Source: Panaeolus papilionaceus
Lineage: Eukaryota; Basidiomycota; Agaricomycetes; Agaricales
Assembly: GCA_015501605.1 (NCBI GenBank)
Contig: JADNRZ010000009.1
Location: forward strand, 1,860,001 to 1,924,000
Direction: 5' to 3'
DNA: 64,000 bases
Translations under genes and position numbers: made by a program
Notes under the pieces: generated by a model
The model's database searches: none
Told to the model about the DNA's origin: nothing
The model's input: the letters and a program-made list of their open reading frames with translations, nothing else
Shown here: in pieces, positions 13,426 to 24,631 of the stretch
Layout of the letters: each line of letters begins with the position of its first letter
How positions within the stretch are numbered: position 1 is the stretch's first letter

Positions 13426-13630
13426 AGTCATATGCATGGCAAGCGACCTAGGCAAGAACTAAATGCATTTCGTGACCCTCTATTAACTTTTATCTTCGGA
13501 AACTATACTTTATTAGTCTCCGTTTTGTATTGAAATTCTGTGTATTATTAGAACGAATCGGAACACTTCGAAATATAATTTTGTGATCTGTGGTACGCTC
13601 GCATGCGTCACAGGCGAATGGACCATCGTT

Positions 13631-15023
<1,393 letters not shown>

Positions 15024-15481
15024 GTTGAGATCGGACACTGGGTAAAACGTTCGTTCAGGACGCCGACGCAAAGATGAGACGGAACGATGTATAACTTCTT
15101 GTACTCACTTTTGGATTATGAATCTAAAAACGAAATGTTATGCAAGAAATCCGAAGTCTACGGTGGTACAATGAGGGATATGGCCGGTTTTAAAGGACAA
15201 GGTGGATTGCGATGGAAAGCAGGGTTTAAATTTATGCAGCCTATGATATTTTTGTCATTGGGTATGATCGCGACATGTCAATGACTCAATTCGGAATCTA
15301 ATCTATAATTTCGGAGATTAGATAATTAATGCCAAGGGGTTTGGAGAAAATTTTGCACGTGACAAAGTATTTCCACTTTGGGGGACCGCGTTCTGGCCAC
15401 TCGGTCATACAGCATCTTCGTCTTCTCCTTCTCCCACAGCCGACTTTCAAGTTTTTCAAATCTTTAAATTTCTATTTTATA
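15024..15481. promoter_or_regulatory. Shared divergent promoter region (DAHP synthase / TIM9)
   Basis: 458 bases separate the two opposed start codons, so both promoters must lie here. The stretch just before TIM9 is pyrimidine-rich (CTTCTCCTTCTCCC near 15420). No gene seen. An additional noncoding first exon for either gene is possible. Confidence 0.5.
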
Positions 15482-15911
15482 ATGGATTTCTCTCACTTTA
15501 ACTCGGCTGAGCAGGCTCATATGACCAAGGTTATTGAGAAGAGACAGGTATAACCGCGTTATTCTGCCAAGGAACAACTTATTCAAACACGTCGACGAAT
15601 TAGATGCAGGATTTCCTCAAAATGTATTCTAACCTCGTCGAGAAGTGCTTCAACACTTGCTGCAATGATTTCACCAGCAAGGCCCTGTCGTCAAAGGAGG
15701 TATGTTGTAAACTCTGACATTCCATACTCAACTTAACAACTTTTGGTAGGAGACTTGCATCATGAACTGCACCGAGAAGTTCATTAAACACTCGGAACGT
15801 GTCGGAGCGAGATTCGCTGAGTCCAATGCTGGTACGCCTGTTTTTATCTCTGAATTGTAAATATCACTCATTTGGCATCTAGAAACCATGAACGCAGCCA
15901 ACCAGTCATAA
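15482..15911 (+). CDS. TIM9: Mitochondrial import inner membrane translocase subunit Tim9
   Basis: Small Tim chaperone of the intermembrane space; with Tim10 it escorts hydrophobic precursors to the TIM22 complex. Four exons (15482-15547, 15604-15699, 15750-15831, 15883-15911) give exactly 90 residues, the normal Tim9 length. It begins [20 protein letters not shown], carries the twin CX3C pairs CFNTC and CIMNC that form the two disulfides, and has the conserved [10 protein letters not shown] and ERVGARFAE segments. It starts 458 bases from the divergent DAHP synthase gene. All introns have GT..AG borders. Confidence 0.96.
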
Positions 15912-16071
15912 TATTGTACACGACCTTAGCAACCTGCTTCTACGTAAACCAAATCCCATATAATGCCTAATATACCCCACTCCTTGCACAACGCCAACAA
16001 ACATGTTCCGAAAGGAAGCTTAAGCACTTCCAAGCTGGGTTTGTAGTTTTCTCGTCGCGCAACTCTACCCA

Positions 16072-16993
16072 TTACTGCATATAGATTGCCATGCCTGGGC
16101 CCATCTCGAATACATTTGAAAGGAAGCGCTGAACATGGGGGTCTTCTACTATGTGTGCTCCAAGCTCTGGAATTTCTTCGTCCGTGATAGCGTTGAGGAG
16201 GACGGAGGGCGGGAATGCGAATGGATGGCCAACAATCCAGTTACTAGAAATACCAGACCCGTGTCAGTTCATTATTGCATTGACATCTGTACGTGTCATC
16301 TCACCAAACTGCTTCCTCTTGGGACTCAGCCTCAGAAACCCTACCCTCTTTCCTATACAACCAGGCTAAATGGGCTCGGGCCCACATCATGTTCCAAGGA
16401 TGATCTTGAACACCTGGCATATTGAGTCTGCTCATAGCCGTTTCGAGCGTGTCAATGGCACGCTGGTCATCTCCGCTACGTGCTTGGGCAACTCCAAGAT
16501 AGAGCAAAGGGATAACATCGATGTCTGCGTGCTCTGGCGCCTGCGCGTGCCTTAGGTTGACGACGTACGTCAAGTGAGGGACTGCTTCACCAATCCTGGT
16601 AGGGGTGGATGCCTGCACAAAATGCAACGTTGCGTGTTAGTCATTGCAGAACCCACCCACCCCCAAAAAATGAATGCGTACCTTTAGAAGCTGCGCGAGC
16701 TGCCAACAACACGCATCGATAGTATTGGATTTGAACACGCCCTTTAATTCATCGTCGTGTTGTGCTGCCTCAGCTTCATCCTTGTCCATTAAACCGAGTT
16801 GGCGCAAGTGGGCGATAGAAGCATCAGCGCGAACTTCTTCTAAAAGACCTTCAAGGAGGCGAATGGCCTTTCGCTGGACGTGAGGAGGAAAGGACGGGAA
16901 TTCTTGAGGCATATGAGGATGTAAAACCGGTACTTTATTTCCGTCCTCGAGGGTGATGCGAGGGACTGTGGATTCCATGATATTAACGGGCAT
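16072..16993 (-). CDS. Small TPR-like protein (paralog 1 of 3)
   Basis: Unrecognised basidiomycete-type protein of about 270 residues in three exons. ATG at 16993 (MPVNIMEST). The first exon contains QRKAIRLLEGLLEEVRAD and DACCWQLAQLLK. The second looks like tetratricopeptide helices: DVIPLLYLGVAQARSGDDQ and ARAHLAWLYRKEGRVSEAES. The last exon gives NWIVGHPFAFPPSVLL, ITDEEIPELGAHIVE and a C-terminal FEMGPGMAIYMQ. The copies at 17581 and 27863 share exon borders and the ITD/E..IP..GAH signature. The TPR-like fold suggests a protein-interaction role; no enzymatic motif seen. Confidence 0.75.
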
Positions 16994-17580
16994 TTTGAGC
17001 GACGATGAGGTATATGTATCGGTTAGTTGTGGTGGGTTGGGAAGTAAGAGGAGGCGAGTGTGATGGTATTACGCTGCGACAGCTGGTCGAATTTATATCC
17101 TTTAAAATAATGTTGGCTGCCCATGGCCGTCTTTTCTTTACATATTACATAAAGGGCCAGTAGATTGGCATTGTGAGTTTTGCCATGGCTGTACTTCTGC
17201 TTCGCAAATGGCTTTGTTCTCGCACAATTCAAGTCTGAAGCTTTGAAGATTGTCTGGCGAACAGGAAGTCCGCTTTTTGTTCTCATTTTACACCAGTTGC
17301 TCAACAAATCGTCTGGTGTTCAACATTACGAATTGGATCCCTTTCACGCTGGCAGGCCTCTCAACCTCATGTTCAACAAAGCATGGTCTTGGCCTAATTT
17401 ATCTATGTACGCAATGGCCATCTCTCAGAAAATGAGGTGCATTTCTAGGTTCAAACCTCAGGGAATTTGGAATCGGATCCGTACTCCGTCCGCAGTGGAA
17501 CTCAACGTTATAGTACATCATATTTACTTTCAGGAGTTATTTACAATTAATCTTCATACACACTCACATTTACTCAGATC
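16994..17580. other. Intergenic region between tandem TPR-like genes
   Basis: Holds the promoter of the gene starting at 16993 and the 3' flank of the next one. A 138-codon plus-strand frame crosses it but starts at a non-ATG codon, has no recognisable motif and overlaps the neighbouring 3' end, so it is not called. Confidence 0.45.
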
Positions 17581-18500
17581 TCAAAACCCAATATGAATTG
17601 CTGAGTTTGGACCTATTTGAACGATCCCCGAGAAGTAGCGCTGCATGTCGGGATGGTCAATGATATGAGCCCCGACGTCAGGAATCTCGTCGTCTGTAAT
17701 TGCTGCTTGAAGCTCCGACGGAGGATATGCAAACGGACGCATGAGTATCCATTCACTAAGAAATGCGATTAAATTTTGTCAGTATCGACGCGATTTCGCG
17801 GGTCATAGCCATGATTGTGAAGTCTCACCGAGTTATTTTTTCCTGCTTCTCTGCTTCGGTGATTCTTCCCGCTTTCCTTAGCAGCCATGCCAGATGAACG
17901 CGTGCCCACAGAACATTCTTAGGGCTTGGGGCGCCCTCTGTGTTTAAAGCATTTTCCAACACCTCGATTGCGCGTTGGTTTTCTCCTGTGTGTGCAAGTG
18001 CGACTCCGAGATAATATTGGGGAACGATGTCCACACAATCAGGGTTGTTGTGGAGTCGCCCTTTGTTCTCGACAACGTATGTGATGTGAGGGACTGCCTC
18101 TGCTATTCTTGTTGGTTTCGAGTACTGTTAAAATTTCGTAGAAAAAATATGATCTATCAGCAGAAGCTTTTGCGTTATCGATCCATCTGACGCTCACCCT
18201 CATCAAGTTGGCCAGCTGCCAACACACAAGGTCCACAGTCCCGTGCTTGTATAACGCCTTCTGCTGAGGAGTTGGGTTTTTCGGGATGTCTTCTTCATCA
18301 ACAACTTTCAAACGCAGTAAATGTTCAGGTGAGCCGTCGAATTGCAGCGCTTCAAGTAAGCCTTCTAGGAGGCGGATGGTTTTCCTCTGTATCTCGGACG
18401 AGTAGCCAGGAAAGCGGGATACCAAGAGGTTGTGGAGCACAGGGACCGAGTGTCCGTCGATTTCGACACGAGGGACGTTGGATTTCATGACGTCGGGCAT
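17581..18500 (-). CDS. Small TPR-like protein (paralog 2 of 3)
   Basis: Tandem paralog of the gene at 16072. ATG at 18500 (MPDVMKSNVPRVE); a non-ATG start further upstream was rejected because paralogs begin at this point. First exon: QRKTIRLLEGLLEALQFDGS and DLVCWQLANLMR. Second exon: SKPTRIAEAVPHITYVVE, DIVPQYYLGVALAHTGENQ and ARVHLAWLLRKAGRITEAEK. Last exon: RPFAYPPSELQAAITDDEIP, VGAHIIDHPDMQRYF and the end IGPNSAIHIGF. About 270 residues. Function unknown; the two helical repeats resemble TPRs. Confidence 0.75.
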
Positions 18501-18961
18501 TTTGAGCACAAGTGGAATGGAGAATTGGGTTCGGTTTTGCAAGTCGATCGAGGTCAGAGGAGGAAGCAAAACTTGAAGAGACGAGAGCTCGTCACGGTGG
18601 TGGTGGAGATCAGGTTACTTAACCTTAAATGGTGTTTCAAAGGCGGCGGAACCTGTGATCCGCTATTTGTCTCTGCTACTTGGCGCGATAGGATCATGCA
18701 CAATGCACATACTAATAGGTTTACTGACTTGAGGTGGTGCAAGGCGGAGCTTGTGACTCAGGGGTGTCCATACTAGTGCATCGAGGAAGCCTGAATTACA
18801 GGCTACCAATGGTTGGCATTAAGGTATCGAAATTTACGAGTTGTTTTTGTGATATACGACGATATATACAAGATCGTAAGAGTGAAGTTTGACTTGGCAT
18901 TTTATATAACCGAATACCCCAATTTGGGGATTCTGGTTAGTTGTATCTCAATTATGTGTCG
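18501..18961. other. Intergenic region
   Basis: Between the TPR-like gene start (18500) and the P450 stop (18962). Nothing beyond expected promoter and 3' flank was seen; short frames here are not supported. Confidence 0.45.
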
Positions 18962-21900
18962 TTAAACTGTAGTTCCTCCATCGTCATCCATAGGCCACCC
19001 TAAAATAGATCAGCATCGACAGCAACCACAGCTAGTCGAACGACGGACCTTGACACTCATGGTCAGCCCAGAACGCGGAACGACCCTATCCCTGCCCTGT
19101 GGTCCCTCGAACTTGCTCCAGCTCTCAGGGGGTTTGATGTTTTCATTCTCGTCTAGCTTGAATTTGGTAAATTGCTGCAGCAGGCTAACCAAGTAGAAAG
19201 ATGCTTCGTGGTAGGCAAATTGCTGGCCGAGACAGATACGCGGACCAGCGTTGAAAGGACTGAAAATGTAGGGATTGGGAGTCAAGTATTTGTGAAGACG
19301 ATCGTCGAGGAACCGATCGGGGTCGAACTCGAGAGCTGTCAATGCGTAAAAAAGGGGATTAACGCAAGTTAAGAAGATAACGTACCATCGGGGCCCCACA
19401 GATCTTTGCGTCGATGGATATTAAGCACAGAATAGGCGACACTGATGTGCAAAAGCCCGGTTATGGTCAATTTCTCTGAAGAGTAAACTCTCACTCACGC
19501 AGTCCCAGCTGAGATATACACAGGAGCCTCGTTTGGGTTTTTCGGTGCCAAAACCACAGGCTTTATCGTTCGTCTCCCATTGAGAGGTCTATCAAGAAAC
19601 GTCAGTCAAAATTCAGACGAGTGGAAATTGACAGACACAGATGGGTATAATCGCAGAACCTCGTTTAAGAAGGCCCTCATATATTTCATATCCCGCATAT
19701 TGCTGTACGTAGGCGGATTGCGAGGCCCAACCACATCGTAAATCTCTTTCCGCAGCTTGTGTTCGATATGTGGGTTTTCGATAAGCATATACACCGAAAA
19801 GGTGAGGAGGCTCGCAGTCTACTTATATGAATCAGCGCTTTGTTGCGTCCATTCAATTGACATTCAACTCACCGTGTCACGACCAGCAACGAGAAGATTC
19901 ACAAGTTCGTCCATCAAAATCTTTGGGTCTTGCGTATGATTGACCAGATGCGCTAGAAGGGTATTCTCCTCCTCGTCAACCTTCTGATCACCATTGCCCG
20001 TCTTATTTTTGACCCTCTTCTCCCTCTTCGCCAATGCCTCCTTCATGATAGGTTCTAGAAATCGGTCAATCGCTCCCCGAAGCTCTATGATCTCGTCCTT
20101 CCAAAACTCGAGGAAAGGCCAGTCACGACTCGCACCTAAACGGACAGCAATTTTATGTTGGCCTTGATTCAAGGCGTGAAGGAAGCTGTTTGAAGGGTGA
20201 TCGTGAATAGCGTCGCCGTTAATATGAGAAGCATGGTTCGGATATGCAATACCGGCTGAGAGGGAATCGAGGTTGTACCCAAAGAGGAACTCAGATGCCG
20301 AGTCGAGGGTAAAACGACCGACAAGGTCCTAGCGAGATGGCAATATTAGCAGAATTTTAAGACGCAATAAATTCCAAGAGGTTATTGAGTTCACCTGAAA
20401 ATCAAACGAGTACCCTTGGGCCAAACGACTGCGAGCCAGATTAAGCGCCCTGTCGCAGTTCCTCGAGTAAATCTCAAAATCACTTATGCGCTCCCTGGTG
20501 AAGAATGGACGGGTCATGGTGCGATGGAACCTCCACATATCACCTTTCAAAGGCATAAGGCATAATTTAGAACCAAGACCACCATATGTATTCGTATGAA
20601 ATAATTACCATCTGAGTTAAATATGCCCACGCCGAGCAAGGAACGGAAAGCTGAGTTTACCACCGATCCTAAGTACAAAGAGGATGTTAGAGGGCTCCAA
20701 GCCATAGCAAATAACATCGTTGCGCCACGCCCCACCTTTTTCGAATGCATCGAACTGCGTGGCCAGAATTGCTTTGACATGGTCAGGCTCTAGGGTAAAC
20801 ACCTATGCCAGCCTTGATCAGATCTGCTTCTATATATGTCGAGACCAGCACCGACGCACCAACTTATTTCCCAAGAAACTAAACTGAATAATATTGCCGC
20901 CTTGACCGTATTTCCTGAGGTATCGATGGGTTGCATCGCCTGTACAACGTTTCGAGGTACGAAGTTCAGAACTTCTCAATGACCGCGAGCGGGTAAGGAA
21001 CACACTCACTAGGATATCCATTTTTGATGCTTTCTGTTCTCCTAGAGATGACACTGATGGCCGAGTCTTTGACAAGCGGTGGCAACACAGCTCCCAGCTT
21101 TCTTGCCGCTCGCCAATCTGCAAATCGCGTGACATAAGCGCCGATATAGAACCATCCAGGTCGTGCAACGACTACGGTGTTCCAGAGACGCCAGGTTAAC
21201 TCAACATTTCGCTTTGGCACCAGAACTTCTTCGGTTCCTTGTCGGCTCCCATGCTCCCTTATGTACCTCCCTCTCACGCCCCTATCCTTAATCATCCTGT
21301 CGATAAATGCACGTTCTACACTACCCAAACGCATGCCAGGAGGAAACATAAGGGTCTATACACTCTAAAAGGTGTTTATTGGAGATTAAAACATTATTTA
21401 AACCAAATTCCAGCAGATAAGCCTCCAACAGCGACACTGAGGGACGAAACAACGCGACATACAAGGCTAGAAGGACTAGAACCGAGGCAGACGACGGCAG
21501 CGCTGCACAACCGGGAGCAATACGAACGAAGATTGGGACTGACTGGGACTAAAATCGAGGGCGACGGCGACCAAGTACGAAGGCCAACCACGGCAAGTAC
21601 GTAAGACGACTGGGAGGCGACAAAATGCGACTGAAAATAAACCAGACAACAGCTGGTGACGCTGATAAGACGAAACGAAACGATAACGGAATACAGATAC
21701 GAAATCTGGGAGTCATATGGTGATCCGATTGAAACAGTGAGCTAGCATACAGTTGACAAGTAATCTACCAAGTGAGCTATCTATAAGTGAGAAAAAGAGG
21801 TAAAATGATAGGTAATGAATAAAAAAGCAAACAGAAAACGACGAAAGAACACAGAAAAAAACATATGAAACGAAGAAAAGAACATGGAATGGGATATTGA

Positions 21901-23907
21901 ATAAATCAAGTTTACAAGGGGATTGAGATATAGGACGAGGTCACTGAGGGCCGAGTGAATGTGTTACAAGACATGATAAAATGTGGAGAGCGTGACAGTG
22001 TGAGTGGGTGCAACTCTGATTATGATACCGTGGCATATGTGTGTGCGCGACGTGTGGCAGAAATCATCCAAACTTACGAAAACAGAGGTATGTGGGCGTG
22101 AGGCTCATCAACGCATAGCTGACCAGCCGCATATGCGGGTTAGCCTTCTGTTACAGATGATGTTTCACCAGTCAAATACATTTAAATGATGGGTTTCCTA
22201 AAAGGAAGCAGACCGAAAGCGCGTTTGAGCACTATTGATGGGATAAATGAAATGAAATATAATCACAGGCACCACCATACACATTAGAGCGCCGAACGAG
22301 AGTGAAGGTGTTGAAGTTGTGACTCTGACGTGAGAATTGAAAGACGGTGATTTAAAGATTACTTTTGTGAAAGAAAGTGGTCTGAGCCCGTCGTGCAAAT
22401 GATGACTTTGAAAAACAAAAGATGACAAAAGGGGGGAAATGTGAAGTAGGATGGTGTCAAGCGGGGTTGCATAGCAATTGTGAGAACAGTGATGTGCGCG
22501 CAACGTCTTCAAGCGCAGGAAATTACACACTCGATGACCGGCGTGAGGTCAACGTCGCAGAGGGCGCTCTGAGGTTGCGAATAGGTGTTTCCGTAGTTGA
22601 CTAGGCCTTCGTAGCGATAGGATAAACAGATATTTGAAGCAGACGACGCTTCCTAGGACTGAGATGTGAGACTAAAACTTAGAGGTTCGAAATGTGGGCA
22701 TAAAAGTAGCTTCTGTATTTTTACGAAGCACTGTAGACTATGTACAAACTCGAATCGGAGCTATACTACTAACTAAGGGGGTTCGAAACGAAATAGGAAA
22801 GCGCCGAGGCGCACAAGAAAGGGTTTGAAACAAAAGAAATAACTTAAAATGGGTGAAAGGAGGGGGTGAACTGAGGGGAATCGGGAGTTGGAACAGGAAA
22901 GGAGGGTAAATATTGAAGAGATTGATGAAAGAAACGGACTTAACGCCCGTACGCATCATGAGGTGCGTGGTTGTAAGGTACAATGTTCGGGGCTATCCTG
23001 TTTGGTATTGTGGCAGCTGATGGTAAGGGAAACGAGCGACGCTTGTAGCTATACGATAGCGCCGTGAGTTGGTGATGAAGCCGTGATGACCGGGATGGGT
23101 GAGCGTCGTAATGTGAAGCGCGTGCGTGCGTGCGTGATGGTGAAAATGCAAAATTGATGGGTTACGGGTGTAGGTGAGCGCGCTGCTCATCAACAGCGGA
23201 CATGGCCCAAGGATACCTTGTCTAAACGACGCCCCAAACGCGGGCCTACGGAATGATATAGACATTTTCAATGCATGAGAACCCACCGAAACGACCAACT
23301 ATGCACTCTATGAAAATATTCGAGGGATGAGATTAAGCCAATAAGGGTGATAATGTATAGTTGCTTTTTCGTAGTGGTTTTAGTTTTTTCACAAACCTTA
23401 GTTCGTTGTAAGTCTAAGTAGTCTGAGGGACATCTTTCAGGTCATACTTAATGACACTGAGCTTGATTTTTGAGGCTTATGCGCTGGAATTTGGTTAAAT
23501 AATGTTTTAATCTCTAATAAACACCCTTTTAGAGTGTATAGACCCTTATGTTTCCTCCTGGCATGCGTTTGGGTAGTGTAGAACGTGCATTTATCGACAG
23601 GATGATTAAGGATAGGGGCGTGAGAGGGAGGTACATAAGGGAGCATGGGAGCCGACAAGGAACCGAAGAAGTTCTGGTGCCAAAGCGAAATGTTGAGTTA
23701 ACCTGGCGTCTCTGGAACACCGTAAACGACGCCGAGTGCGACGACAATCCGCGTGGGCACTTTCACAAAAAATATTGATTTATATTGGGAGTCGGCGAAG
23801 TTGAGGACGCAAAGGTTCCATAAATACAGTGAAGCAACGGAGACGATAGACGGCCCGAAGAGACGGGGTAGGAAGTCGAGGAGGTGTCGAGGTCCTGGAG
23901 GAGCCAT
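18962..23907 (-). CDS. Cytochrome P450 (CYP63-like), first coding exon split by a transposon
   Basis: Membrane-bound heme monooxygenase, probably of the ER. The ATG is at 23907 (MAPPGPRHLLDFLPRLFGPS, then hydrophobic anchor). Exon 1 is interrupted at 23724/21173 by the element described separately; removing the element and one 6-bp duplication rejoins ..VVALGVV with ARPGWFYIGAY in frame. Downstream exons are intact: VFTLEPDHVKAILATQFDAF, WRFHR in the C helix, I-helix LLVAGRDT, ExxR in NEVLRLYPS, FDPDRF, heme-binding FNAGPRICLGQQFAYHE and a last exon GGLWMTMEELQF ending at 18962. Apart from the insertion I see no lesion, so inactivation looks recent. Substrate unknown. CYP63 assignment is by resemblance (PPG start, RDRVVPRSGLTMSVK near the end). 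Confidence 0.85.
21167..21172. repeat. Left copy of 6-bp target-site duplication (AACGAC)
   Basis: AACGAC immediately precedes the element's TACGG terminus; the same six bases follow the other terminus at 23725-23730. Six is a multiple of three, and one copy completes the P450 reading frame. Confidence 0.85.
21173..21425 (-). repeat. Left terminal inverted repeat of the P450-disrupting element
   Basis: 253 bp, reverse complement of 23472-23724. Differences are confined to the inner ~65 bases (a few substitutions and two compensating single-base indels). On the minus strand it contains an ATG at 21349, with TAG a few codons upstream, opening a 59-codon frame that leaves the element in frame with the P450. 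Confidence 0.88.
23472..23724 (+). repeat. Right terminal inverted repeat of the P450-disrupting element
   Basis: 253 bp, mirror of the left arm. It carries the same outward-facing frame starting at 23548 (MFPPGMRLGSVERAFIDRM), which here runs antisense into P450 exon 1 and stops at 23778. Confidence 0.88.
23725..23730. repeat. Right copy of 6-bp target-site duplication (AACGAC)
   Basis: AACGAC directly follows the GGAACACCGTA terminus and matches 21167-21172. Confidence 0.85.
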
Positions 23908-24631
23908 CCTGATCTAAATATTGAGCACCCAGGCAGCGCAATGACGTTTCGATGGACAGATGCAGACTGAGACTGGGATGGGGACGGGCAGGTTTCTACA
24001 TTACGAGGGTAGGATTATATCGTGTCTGAGCACGCGGACGATTGCCGTTCATCCGCAGCGGCAATCAGCCTGCAAGGGCTTGCAGAAGATTGTTATCTGC
24101 CTGTTGTTCTTGATTTTGAGGTTTGTCATATAGGGACAACGGCGCGGCTCAGCTTTCTTTGTCGTATTCGAATGGAGCTCAAAATAGCATTATAAGCATC
24201 TATGCGATAAGGGTATAATTAGCGCATTGAACCACGAGTCATGTTGCCAATTTATCGGTCGCTCCACCAAGGTCCCAAGGATTCTCCGGGAAAGAGCTAC
24301 GGTCGTCCTGTTACACGGGTTATGAGTTTAAAGGTATGCCTTAAATTCAAGCGTAAAGATAGGTAGAGGAAATCCCAAAGTCCAGTTCATGGCTTGTCCT
24401 CCATCGATTGAAGCCTCCGTGATGTGCTCAAATGCTTTCTGGGTGGGCGTCAAAACCGGTCCTTTAAGGCGGACAGTCGTAGCAATGCAATGTTGGGGTG
24501 ATAATGTCTCCATACTGGTACCAACGTCCCAAATATATTCTCGTGTGCTTAGTATATCTACATATCGTTTTGTATAACAATGGCTATGACACTAATATTA
24601 CGGGTTTCAGCACATAATAACAGGACTGGTC
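23908..24631. other. Intergenic region (P450 promoter side)
   Basis: Upstream of the P450 start and downstream of the F-box gene stop at 24632. No gene seen. Confidence 0.45.

Larger units (their letters stand above)
21173..23724. mobile_element. Nonautonomous DNA transposon with long terminal inverted repeats
   Basis: 2,552-bp insertion inside P450 exon 1. It begins TACGGTGTTCC and ends with the reverse complement GGAACACCGTA. Both ends carry 253-bp inverted repeats that look identical over the outer ~190 bases. It is flanked by 6-bp direct repeats AACGAC. The roughly 2-kb interior has no frame resembling a transposase, only short unrelated frames, so the copy is presumably mobilised in trans. 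The superfamily is not clear: a 6-bp duplication does not fit hAT (8), Mutator-like (9-11), Mariner (TA) or piggyBac (TTAA). Each arm contains an outward-facing ATG-initiated frame (see findings). Confidence 0.85.

Noticed and set aside
17180..17596. 138-codon plus-strand frame between the two TPR-like genes
   Set aside because: Non-ATG start, no motif, and overlaps the 3' end of the minus-strand gene.
23548..23778. 76-codon frame resembling the P450 first exon
   Set aside because: It is the right-arm copy of the transposon frame; only the flanking minus-strand exon is P450.
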